Below, piece by piece: positions 43,600 through 53,769 of a stretch of DNA of 64,000 nucleotides. Position 1 is the first letter of the stretch, and each line of letters starts with the position of its first letter. The translations under genes and the position numbers were made by a program. The notes beneath the pieces are model-generated. The model was not told where the DNA came from. It did not search any database and worked only from the letters and a program-made list of their open reading frames with translations. Source of the stretch: Anthostomella pinea (taxonomy: Eukaryota > Ascomycota > Sordariomycetes > Xylariales > Xylariaceae); the NCBI GenBank assembly GCA_963556695.1, contig CAUWAG010000004.1, positions 3,782,001-3,846,000 of the forward strand, read 5' to 3'.

Positions 43600-44046
43600 C
43601 TCGGAGACAACTTCTCCTCCGCTGGTCATCAAGGGGGTCCTTTCGAGGATGCTCTACTTCCGTACGACACGGCGCTCAGCGCGTTGTGCTGTCGTTCCAT
43701 GGTGGAAAATCGCTTGACTCGGCACAATCTCTTCTGCTTACTCTCCGGGAGATTCGTAATCATACCACATCTACTTTCGCATGCTGTCCGCGAAAAGTTC
43801 CTCGACGGCGGTATGCGCATGGGGGCTGACCTTCTGACAGCACTCGCGCTGGGGGCCTCTGCTTTCGGCATTGGGCGGCTTTTCTTGTGTGCGCCTACTG
43901 CTGAGTACGGAAAAGCTGGCGTCCGACGGCTGGTGCAGATGCTGAGGTTGAGATTGAGAAGAGCATGGCTTTCGTGGGCGCGTCTTGCGTCGGGGAGCTG
44001 GTCAGAGTGTGAAGCTGTGGAAGTAGGCGGTGTGTACGTACTGTAG
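43600..44046 (+). pseudogene. FMN-dependent 2-hydroxyacid dehydrogenase remnant (lactate oxidase/cytochrome b2 type)
   Basis: The C-terminal third of an FMN-dependent alpha-hydroxyacid dehydrogenase is visible in three different frames. In order: TTSPPLVIKGVL (about 43,607, the conserved L-P-x-V-x-K-G strand), GAQRVVLSFHGGKSLDSAQS (about 43,671, the S-N-H-G-G catalytic His region with Asn replaced by Phe), and FLDGGMRMGADLLTALALGA followed by FGIGRLFLCAPTAEYGKAGV (43,800-43,930, the FMN-phosphate loop D-G-G-x-R and G-R-x-F). Frame changes separate each block and the N-terminal two-thirds are absent. A clear pseudogene. It begins only ~50 bases after the RRM-like gene, so a deletion may have brought the two together. 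Confidence 0.8.
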
Positions 44047-44275
44047 GCTATACCAAATTCCATATATCTCCTACCATATCCTGTGTCATGCGAGTAATAT
44101 TTGAAGTAGCAACATGAGTGTGATGACCATTTGAGCGCTTGAAGTCACGAAGGTCGTCACAGTCTGCTCGATAGAGGGTAGGACAATATGATCAGGTGCT
44201 CAAGTGCCTGCCATGAAGTGCTGCGAACTCAATACGTTCAGTAGTCTCTGATTAAAATCCCTTAAAACAGCCTAT

Positions 44276-44767
44276 TGTTACGAACCAACAAATATCATGG
44301 CCTTTTGGAGGGCCAAGGGGAGTACACCAAAAACCAATGGAATCAGAAGCCAGGAACAGAACAATGGGTATTACGGATTACATAACAAAGGTCACATGAC
44401 GGATCACTGATTACGAAGTGAGCCTGCGAGGATCACTGGATCAGGGAGTGAGCCAGTGAGCATCACTCTGGGACAAGGTGGTCCTACTCCATCAGTGAGG
44501 GAGAGATTAGATATATAAGGACAGACATTTCCCAACTAGATAGATAGACAGTCTCTACCTCAGTGATCAATCTAAGCATCTTAGCCAACCCTAAGGTGGG
44601 AGAAATCTCCTGACGACTGGACTACGCAGTGAACCCAGTTCAGACCAAGCCCCAGCATCTGAGTGTCTTCTAGTTGACAGAAGCCTCTATCGTCTTTTGT
44701 GTTGACTTATCTCATAACATAAACCCTATAGAACCCTTTAGCCTTATAGGTTAGACAGCTCGTCACA
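44276..44767. mobile_element. solo LTR (492 bp) with 5-bp target-site duplication
   Basis: The element starts TGTTACGAACC and ends CTCGTCACA. Its first eight bases, TGTTACGA, and the last eight, TCGTCACA, are an imperfect inverted repeat of the usual TG...CA LTR type. It is bounded on both sides by the direct repeat CCTAT (44,271-44,275 and 44,768-44,772). Inside is a good TATA box, TATATAAG at 44,512, and short repeats of GGATCACTG and AGTGAGCC. No internal retrotransposon coding sequence lies next to it, so this is a solo LTR left by recombination. Copia or gypsy affiliation cannot be told from the LTR alone. Confidence 0.88.
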
Positions 44768-44772
44768 CCTAT

Positions 44773-47574
44773 ATCGTCTCTATCGTAGCCCATATAGCAG
44801 CACGTCAATGTGATCAGGGGTAGTCATGGCGGTATGTGTTGCCTCAAGTCGCCCAAGTATATTCCTGGATAAAGCCGTGTCGGTGCGAAAGGGTGGTCGC
44901 TACTAACACTCAGATATCAAGTTCTGTGCGAGGCAATGCATTTTCTTCCGATGGCAAGGATCCGACGTCGGAGACAGTGGTTACCTCTCACGGATGACCC
45001 CCAACCTTAGACCAGAACCGAGACGGGCGCCAAGATGTAAAAGCGAGAACGTGATGGGACCGATCACCAGGGTCGGACGCGGAGCAGCGTGGTGTATCCG
45101 CTGGGCATCCCGTCGCTGTTGACAGCTCACAGCTCAGGGCGACTACCAATCTCTCCTGATTACAGTCAATGGCTGACACCTCCTTCTCAGCACGGATACA
45201 CAGTGAGAGACTCCATCTTGTCTGTTGGAGTCGAGTACACGGATAGCTGTTACGGCTCGGTGACCTGTCCCAGACCCAACACGGCGGAAGCTTGTCGATG
45301 CCGATAGCCAGGCGAAAGTCGAGTTAATGCTTCCATCAGCCGAACCGCGGGAAGGGAGGCCATCAGAACTATGAAACTACCATTTCTTGTCCACATTGAA
45401 AAGAGGAAGAAAAAGGCATTAGGAAACGGAAGCACCTAGGCACATCATTTGTGATCAAAACTATGAAGAAGTACCTAGGTATGCTCTACGCAATGGACAT
45501 TATCACATCGACGATATAGCTTGCTACGGAAAATGAACTGAAGTTGGCGAATGATTCAAGGCGTGGGCGTGCCTCCTCCGTGAGCCTGAAGACGTAGAAG
45601 TAATCTCATGTATCATACTCATGGCTTACAGAGTGTTCGGCGCGCGTCCTGGTAAGAATCTCATGAGGTGAGTGATGGAACTTGCTTAAAAGGGAAGGAT
45701 TCTGACCATGTACATTGCAACACTGGCGAGAGCAGAGGAGACCATTTCAATGCACCACAAATGCACGATAACTGATCCTTTCAGAGGAACAGGGAGACTA
45801 TGTCTATGTCTAATTTCAAGGAGCTGGTACTAATTGGGATATGATATTAGAGGCCACGAGCCCAGAAGAACAGGAAAGCGCGGCAAGTACAATGAGCGAG
45901 ATAGCTAACCATCGAGATGACCGACATGAATGTTGTCAACTGAGGAACATCAGAGTCAGACCATGATTTCCCGACCGTGTCATTGTGGGGGTCCCTTACA
46001 ACAGACACGGTAAACACACGCCGAGCGGAAACTAGATTGAGGTAAAGAGACTCCGCGCACGGCACTCCCTACCCACAATCGGGACGCCTGGAGAAATTCT
46101 CAGTACAGTTTAACTAGATATCACCTTCGATCCGACGTTACTTCAGCGTCTGTGGTACCAATGGGACTTCAGGACGAAAGGCATCGAAGCAGGTTGGTAC
46201 CAAAGCAGGCTGTTAGAACGGGTTAAGACCATGTGCACGCTGGTTATGGGAATGCTTCCACTCGTCATAACGGCGTTGAGCCTTCTGGCTGCTGTCTGGG
46301 AACTGGTCCAACATGTGTTTCCAGACCGATCAGAGGCGGTTTACAAGGTCGGCGGCTGTGGCAACCCGAGTTTCAATGTCTGCGACCTCACTCGGGTAAA
46401 CGGTACGAGTCGGATCGTTCAGGCTTCGTACTTCGTCCCGAAGGGCAACAAGATGGTCTTCTGCTTTTCTCCACTGTCGGTAAGCCGTCTTGTGGAACCG
46501 GAGAGATCCATCCTTCTTGCCAGATCCAAGCGTCTTGCGAGATCCAGCCGTCCTGCGAGGTCCAGCCTTCTTGTGACGTGTCATGGTGAGCGACCACGGC
46601 GGAAGTTCCGATTAGAGTCAGAAGAGACTACAGTTTCAGGCAATGTGGCGACGAAAAGTGGACGCAGATGGTCGATGATCTGAGCGCCTCCCGCAGTCTA
46701 GTGCATGCACCTGTCGGGTGGCTTGGAAGATGTGAGGCCGTTAATAGACCGGAAGATTGGACCCTAAAGTGAGAGGATGTCAGCGTCGGTGACTGATACG
46801 AGACAGTAAAGGGACGAAGTGCGACGTGAGCGTGGCTCATCAGCCTAGAGGGAACGGAAGGTGTGACGAATATGGAATCAAATACCTGGTACAGAACGAG
46901 ACGATGTCGATTGATGCTGTCATGCAGTTCGACGATACGCCGGCTGATGTTGTACTGGTACAGCGGAGCAGAGTCGTGAGGTCGATTGGAGTGATGGGAT
47001 AGGCTCGGGACCCCGGTGTTCGCGGAAGAGAAACGTGTTCCTATGGCAAGACAGGGATGGCAAAGGCCGCCGATGTTGAATTACAGGCGACTACAGACTG
47101 GACTAGCCAGGACCATGTTGGTAATGGGCTGTGGGTAGTCACGAATGAAATGGGTGTTGGCGTGATCGTGGTCGTCGTGATGACTGAGGAGGAGGAGGAG
47201 TCCAGAGACAACCTAGAAGAGATAGAGAGATGAAGTGAGGGGAGCAAAATCTGGCGGGGCCAGGTGTCAGATGGCAGCAAGCCGCAATCATGCTTCTCGA
47301 GTGCACGAGGGAAGTCGCGGGTTGCGTATGGGGCCGAACTGGTACCTGCCAACTCTAGATTACCTGCCTAGGTACTCACCCAACCTTGGGAGACCACCAC
47401 GAAAAGGGGGCAGCAAATGTCAACGGCGAGTTCAGCCGAATTAGATCACACAAGTCCATGATTATTGGTACTTACATGCAGACAGAGCCTGCACATGTTC
47501 TTGTGGCTCATGACTGTTTGCATCGCATATGGATGGTCAACCTGAGTTCCTTGAAAGGGAACCCCGTCCCATAA
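44773..47574. other. 2.8-kb gene-free region
   Basis: No recognised gene. It contains a small 18-bp tandem repeat at 46.5 kb. Short frames on both strands there have no conserved features. This region lies between the solo LTR and the TPR-SET gene. Confidence 0.45.
46504..46575. repeat. 18-bp tandem repeat, four units
   Basis: Four 18-base units related to AGATCCAGCCGTCTTGCG with a few substitutions each. On the minus strand an 84-codon ATG-initiated frame (46,584-46,330) reads through it as a basic six-residue repeat followed by a helical stretch (QWRKAEDHLVALRDEVRSLN). I do not consider that frame proven coding. Confidence 0.75.
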
Positions 47575-49400
47575 CTAGAAGTGTCGCTTCATGCACCCCA
47601 TTAGCTGGAAGGCAGCATAGCTGTCATCTCGCGGGACGTAGGCCATGGTGATCTCCTCACCCTTCCGGATGTCCCTGGTAGCGCGGAGGAGGATCAGGTC
47701 GCCCATGAAGCTGCGGATTGTATCTCCGTTGCAGGCGTGGTTTACCATTGAGGCTTGAGGAAAGAGACCGGCATTGTCGGTTTCGAGGTCAGGGTCGGAT
47801 TCGTGTTGTCGGAGTAAGCTTAAGTTGGTGTCGCCAGTAGTGAGAGCCGGCAAACTGAACCCGTTGACCTCGATTGCGCGTTGGCCTTTGAGACTGTAAA
47901 GGACACTTCGTCCGTCAACATCTTCGGCGCTGTGGGCTCCCTCGACACCCGGAGTCCAGAGTTGCGTGATGGCGTCAGCAACGCAAGGATTATGCAAGGC
48001 CTTAATGGAGCACCATGGGGAGAAGCCGGGCAGTAGCATCGCAGAAGCCCTGTTTGGTAAGAGAGCTGTGAACCCAATTGGTATGGAGCGGCTCGGGAGT
48101 GTCATGGAGGAAGGAAGCGCAAAAGGCCTTCTCGCACAAGACGAGTCTGCCTATAGCAATATCCTTGGTAGCGATCAGGCTGCGTCCTTTGCCATTATCT
48201 AGATCCTGGACCTCGGTGTTGGCCACGAAGCTGGCCACGTCGACTCGCGCACTGCCCCGTTGGATAAATTCGCCGATGGCATCAAAGTCATAGTCTCCGG
48301 TCTGTGTTTGATACAATCGAGCCTGGTTTAGCTCGAGTTCTCCCGTGACTACTTGATCGGGCTGAGATCCGCCCAGAGCCAAAGCCTTCTGCATAAATTC
48401 TTGTACCTTGTTGTACTGCTGCAGCTCGACGGAGGCCAGTGCAGCTCGATGCAAAGCTTTAATGTTTGCGCTCTTCATTGTGTCGTTGCCTGGTACAAAA
48501 CAGGCGAGGGCATCATCGCGAGATTGCTGGAAGCGGCCGAGCTTGAAGTTTGCCGACGCACGATTGCGCAAGAGTTGCCGGCGAACCTCGATTTCGTCAG
48601 GACCGCAGATTGAGACCCCCATGGTATAGCATCGAGCTGCCGTCATGAAGTCACGCTGCACCAGAGCGCCGTTTCCGTGGGTCTTCCAAAGAACAGCATT
48701 GGGACGCGAGGACAAGAGATCCTGCTTCCACTTCGGGGGCATCAAAGGAGATGCAAGGTCAAGCTCAATGAGATCAGAAGGGTTCTCTACCATGATGCCG
48801 TGCTTTCCGTTAGGAAAGGTAGTGTAGAAAGGAGCCTTTACTGCGACGACAAGACCTTGAGGCAAGATTTGCTGGATCGTGAGGAAAGGGTCCGTGTTGA
48901 ACAGCACGATAAAGTCGACTCCGCCTTCAGCATCTTCAACTCCGGCGCAGAGGTAGCGGTTAAAGTCCGGCGGGGTGAACGTTCTTAGGACTGCGACGTG
49001 TTGGAAGTGGTTCTTGCTGATACCTAAGTCGTTGAGCCTGATGGGCTCTAAGTCTTGCAAGGGGCTTGTCGACGGTGGAAACGGCGACATGGGAGCTAGC
49101 CAGGGACGTAGAACGTTCTCCTGGGAGTAGTCGGCTTCGTCAATGACCTTTAGCTGGCTGAAGACTCTCTTCATCTAAATATCAGCCATTATAGTTCAGA
49201 AAGGTTGTAGAGGAATGAGTGCAAGCTTGACTTACTGAAGAGGCAATAGCTTCTTCGATGGCTTGGCGTGACAGTCTTTCGCTGTTCTCCCACATTCCAA
49301 GACGTTGGTAATGTTCAGTCAAGTCGTTGAATCCGCTTGCAAGTGCATATTCTGCTCGGTGTCGTGAAGCCATTGCCTCTGCTCGGTGTTGTGAAGCCAT
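47575..49400 (-). CDS. TPR and SET-domain protein with a frame break
   Basis: Probable protein-lysine methyltransferase-like protein of the fungal TPR-SET type. Exon 1 is 49400-49236; a 61-bp GTAAGT...TTTAG intron follows; exon 2 starts at 49174. The N-terminal part has TPR-like helices (FKLGRFQQSRDDALACF, IKALHRAALASVELQQYNKV). The SET start is recognisable in NGKGRSLIATKDIAIGRLVL. The SET core continues one frame over: LFPQASMVNHACNGDTIRSF (the N-H-x-C motif) and RKGEEITMAYVP (Y-P-like end of SET). The first frame stops at 48,002 and the second is open from about 48,105 down to 47,575, so the shift lies between 48,005 and 48,105. The only GT-AG pair there is about 24 bp apart, too short for an intron. 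It is therefore a frameshifted gene or an assembly error. Exon 1 begins with a duplicated 27-bp segment containing the start codon. Confidence 0.7.
49346..49400 (-). repeat. 27-bp tandem duplication including the start codon
   Basis: On the minus strand ATGGCTTCACAACACCGAGC and ATGGCTTCACGACACCGAGC follow each other with period 27, giving MASQHRAEA then MASRHRAEY. Either ATG could initiate translation. Confidence 0.9.
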
Positions 49401-50415
49401 TGTGCTGGACGTGTGCAAGCTTGGACGTGTGCAAATGGCGGGTGGTGAGGATGGTATGTGCAAGAGGTAAAGCCAGTGCGCCTTTGACAGGCACTTCCAG
49501 AAATTTGATGTGTGAGTGTGTGCTGAGGCGGGAACCTTCTGCGTCCTAGGAAGCATACAATCGCCCGAGGCATAATCCCATGCGAGAATTTCTTATCGTG
49601 GGGCTGATAGGAACTTTCACTGTTGCTCGGCAGCTCGCCCAACAAGGCATTGCAATAGCGGCACAAACAGCTGTAGCTTATGGTGGGGAGTTGAAGAATT
49701 TGTGAATTTGTGACTTGCTCATCAGAATCCAAGAAATTCAATGTGGCGTTTTAAGGTCCATATCCACATAAGCTCGATCAAGAGGCGCTTCCAATGCATG
49801 TTGCATAAACAACAGCGCGAAGCTTGAAATTGAGCCTCTTTATGAGGTGAGGCAGCAAGAATTCAGTTTCTCTGTTCGCCTTTGTCGGAAACGGAAGAAT
49901 GTGACAAAAGGAGGACCTGCAGGGAAAGTCGACTTTTCTGCTTCATTCTGGCAATAATTCGAAGTAGCATCGCGTTGCCTCATGTCTTGAGGTTAGAAGT
50001 TCTCCCCTGGGATTTTGTCCTCTCTACTTAGGGTTGGGGCAGAGCCTGGTGCCATGATGATATCGATGTCACGTCTCAATCTGCTGGGTTGGGAGCCACG
50101 AAGTATCGCTGGATGCTACCAGCCACTTGGGATTTGACGTCCTCGAGTTTGAGGTTTCGTCCAAAGCTGGGGTGGACTCCTGAAAGTCCAAAAGACAGCA
50201 ATGCGGATAAGATCCAGTGTTGAGGCGACAGAGTAATGGCGCGGTACCACAACTGTGACAATGATAGTGACCTCAGTTAACGCCTAAATGTGACCACATG
50301 GCGGTCATCAGTAGCTGTGATGGATGCACATGGAGGGAAGAGGTCGCACAAAGGCAATATTGATATAGATATGGGGGAGTCGCACGCACGCACCATGCCT
50401 GACTCTCCCGAAGGT

Positions 50416-50439
50416 TATCAGGGTATCAGGGTATCAGGG
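50416..50439. repeat. 8-bp tandem repeat, three units
   Basis: TATCAGGG is repeated three times without error. No gene overlaps it. Confidence 0.9.
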
Positions 50440-50904
50440 TACTGCTCCTGCAAGAGAGAGGCGCATGGCCAGAGCATGGCGTAGGGGAAGTGTCTGCATA
50501 GACTGGTTGTCGCATTCACTGACCTGGATGCTGGTGGAGCTCAAAAGGGGCAAAAGTGATGTGTGTGTCTAAGTGTGATCAGACCAAATGGTCTGCCGAG
50601 ATGGTTGATATCTGCGTGGAGCACTAGGGCACGCTAGCCCTACTAGCCCTCAAGGGCCCCAAGGCCTTAAATTTAAGGCTTTTGTATAACTTTATAATTA
50701 TACAATGTGAGAATCGTAGTGCCTGCAAGGTGTAGCTACAGTGGGGCTGCAGCCGGCAGCAGGTGAAAGGGCTGAAAGGGGCTGAAAGGAGTGAAAGGGG
50801 GAATATTCGGGTTTTGCTTGGCAGAATTATTGTCTGGTGTTAGGCTGTCGGGGATTAAAGGGCTCCCATAGCTGTATTTAGGTGGGAGTCTCCCGTATGG
50901 AACC

Positions 50905-50965
50905 ATAGATGAGACAGGCCAATCATCATCCCATTCCTGACCACTTGACCCCTGGACTTCCACAT
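50905..50965. repeat. direct repeat copy A (partner at 52,329)
   Basis: Shares the block CATCATCCCATTCCTGA, followed by TTGACCCCTG and TTCCACAT, with copy B in the same order and orientation, 1.42 kb apart. Flanking sequence is not obviously similar, so these are not LTRs of a recent element. Confidence 0.75.
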
Positions 50966-52328
50966 GGTAGCATCTCCGATTTCGATCGGGCTCAGGGGCA
51001 CAGACAGGTGGTGACAGGTGACGGTGACGGGCTCTAGGCGTGATACGCGCTGGCTGGAAGGGTCCCTTGGGAGCGCGTTTACCTTGCGAGAGTGACGGCC
51101 CTGAAGGGGATATTAATAGTAGCAGCAGCAGATGGCTGGCTGGATGGATGCAGTCCCCTTGCACACGGCGCGTCATCTGGGTTCGAGAAGTGACAGCGAC
51201 CTAGAAGGAGACTCCATCAGCAACACACACACCGAGGTCGGTTGCCGTTGAGGGACGCGCTCGAGACGAGTCCTCAAGCGACCATTCGACCTGGCGAAGA
51301 AGAAGTCCTCCCATCGGGTTGAGGCAGAGGATACGATGTCTCTGACGCAACGCGTAAAGAAGGCGCGTACACGATTAGGTGAATCCTGCTGGAGTGACGT
51401 AGCCTTAGGACAGGCGTTGAAGCAGGTCCTAGAGTCGGTACGGCGCTGCGAAGGAAACGACTCGTGGCGTAATGTAGCTGTGGCCACAGCAGGCGTTGAG
51501 CGACGTTCCAGCTTTCGTGATCACAGCGTGTGTGAAGAAGACGTACGCGAGTCTGGCGTATTGGTGTTCCTGGTACGGCATCCCCTGAATAGCACGGAGC
51601 AGAGCGAGCGGCGGGCAGGCTCCCACGGCGAGAGAACATCAACATCAACATCAACACCACAAGGAGAGTAGTCCACCACACACACGGGAGTTCTTAAGTG
51701 AGAGAGGCACAGTGGAAGGAGTCATCCGTGGATGAGGGCGCCAGCGAGCGGCGAGGTCCTGAGATCCTGAGAGATGACGAGAGACGGCGACAAAGCGTGA
51801 TGAAGGCGTGATCGATGGAGATAGCAAGTCTGGTTCGATCGATGGTGACGAGGTCTGGTTCGATGCGCTGCGGATGAAGGATGTTACTCGAGGTGCCTTG
51901 GTAGCCGGCCGCGGTGAGGTAGCGAGATCCATTCCGTGTTCACGAAGGAAGCAGCAGGTCTTCCGATCGACTATTGAGAGATGGATGCGTTCGCGTACGA
52001 AAGCATCAGGTCCTCAATCGACTGAAAGATCATTAAAAACAGTGCGTTGGCAAAGGAAAAGGAGCGAAAGGCAGCCTCGTTAGCTGGCAGCGTGGAGGCG
52101 AAGGCGGTGGAGGAAGGATTCTGTCACGGTGGCACGGCTCACCGCCTACCTGGTTGAGTGATGCTATCACTCGTTCGATTCTGAATTGTATTGCGTTTTG
52201 AGCGTTTCAAAGCTCCTGGCGTTGTTGTGGCAGTTGGCTGGTTTGGAGCCATGTTGCGTGGAGAGACTACCTCGCCATGAAGGTATGTGGTGAGCCCCAG
52301 CGAGGTGGAACGTGGTGCATGGCACGGG

Positions 52329-52392
52329 GTAGATGACACACAGACCAACCATCATCCCATTCCTGAACCATCTTGACCCCTGATTTCCACAT
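52329..52392. repeat. direct repeat copy B (partner at 50,905)
   Basis: Second copy of the ~61-bp direct repeat, with three small indels and several substitutions relative to copy A. Confidence 0.75.
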
Positions 52393-53022
52393 AATGCGTA
52401 AGATTGGCATGTAGGCGTTCTTGTAATGCTGGTACCGGTTTCTTTATACTTATTAGTATTACGACTTCGTGTTCCCAACCCAGCAGATTGGGATGGTATC
52501 GATGATGTGGAATCAATTCAGGCTCTGCCGCAACCTTGAGCAAATTAACGGTGTCCTTTTTTCCCTCTTTCTTTTTTGGTAGCTCATGGCTGAACTCTGT
52601 TCGTCTTTTCTCTCAACCTCAACGCCAACATGGCACCAGCGAAACCTTCGTCTTCGCCGCACTGACGGCCATGGCGAAAGGACAGATCAGACTGAACCGT
52701 AGTCCGTATGCCATGAGGTTATCCAATGAGAAATTAATAAATCAATGGTGTCAACGCATATTCAACGTCCCCGGCGGGACGATGTACCAGTATGGTGCTT
52801 GCGTAGTCTTGATGGCTCCCTTTCTATTCGTGTACCACATTAGGTGCCATCATAGTCTAAATCTATGATGAAAGACGCAACTCATGCTCTATGTAGGTAT
52901 CTGTCTATCTATCGCGAAGTCACTGCTCGCTGCCATGATCATCACTCCGCTTTAATCTACAATTAATCCTTCGCCTCGGGAACTCGTACATTATTTCTTA
53001 CAGCAGTTGATAATTAGTCCTC

Positions 53023-53769
53023 TCATTCCACTCTCGCTCTCTTCTTGGATGATCCGTTACTCACAGTTCCGTTCGCGGCCTTCTCCTTCTGGGCTTCGAA
53101 GAACTCCAGCTTTCCCTTGGGGTCGGCCTTCATGCCCTTGCTGCCGTTCTGCCAGCCGGCGGGGCAGACCTCGCCGTGCTCATCGGTGAACTGGAAGGCC
53201 TGGACGAGGCGAATGGTCTCCTCGACGTCACGGCCGACGGGCAGGTCGTTGATGGTGATCTGTCGCAGCACACCCTTGGGGTCGATGATGAAAAGACCGC
53301 GCAGCGCGACACCCTCCTCCTCAAGCAGCACACCGTAGCTGCGGGCAATCTTCTGCGACTTGTCGGCCACGAGGGGCAGCTCCAAGTCAGGGCCCAGACC
53401 GCCCTGCTTGCGGGGCTGGGAGACCCAGGCCAGGTGGGAGAAGTGCGAGTCGGTCGAGAGGCCGAGGACGGTGGTGTTGATCTCCTTGAAGCGCGGGATA
53501 GCGTCGTTGTACTGGATGATCTCGGTCGGGCAGACGAAGGTGAAGTCTAGCGGGTAGAAGAGGAGGACGACCCTGCGATGACGAATGTGTGAGCTATGAT
53601 ACGGTCTTTGGCTTGTCCTCGAGCGCTGCCATTATGGCACCCCAATGGCAGGAATCACTTACCATTGGCCAAGGTAGTCGGACAGGGAGATGTCCTTGAA
53701 CTCGCCGCCGGGGAAGACGGTGGTGGCATTGAAGGCCGGAGCCGGCTTCTGAACGAATGCGGTGGACAT
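53023..53769 (-). CDS. typical 2-Cys peroxiredoxin (Tsa1-like thioredoxin peroxidase)
   Basis: Reduces H2O2 and organic peroxides with thioredoxin as electron donor; cytosolic by lack of a leader. Two exons, 53769-53663 and 53572-53023, with a 90-bp intron, give 218 residues. Peroxidatic Cys50 is in [14 protein letters not shown] and resolving Cys172 in GEVCPAGW. The GGLG loop (KQGGLGP) linked to over-oxidation sensitivity is present, but the partner YF motif reads FF (KLEFFEAQ). The C-terminus is extended by about 20 residues relative to yeast Tsa1 and ends in a basic SSKKRARVE stretch that could act as a nuclear signal (inference). The intron splits the conserved Gly-Gln-Trp/Val-Val-Leu segment, and the join restores it. 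Confidence 0.95.

Larger units (their letters stand above)
49401..53022. other. 3.6-kb gene-free region with dispersed repeats
   Basis: No gene recognised. It holds an 8-bp tandem repeat (50.4 kb), an AT-rich palindromic stretch near 50,630-50,705, GA-rich low-complexity sequence (51.6-52.1 kb) and a ~61-bp direct repeat at 50.9 and 52.3 kb. Possibly degraded transposon sequence, but no transposase or polymerase motif is visible. Confidence 0.45.

Noticed and set aside
46231..46683. 150-codon plus-strand frame with a hydrophobic N-terminus
   Set aside because: Overlaps an 18-bp tandem repeat and an equally weak minus-strand frame; no conserved motif supports either strand.
50905..52392. The direct repeat as the two LTRs of a retrotransposon
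   Set aside because: The repeats are only about 61 bp, lack TG...CA ends, and no polymerase or integrase motif lies between them.
52536..52868. 110-codon plus-strand frame near the peroxiredoxin gene
   Set aside because: No recognised family and no intron-compatible extension; treated as chance.
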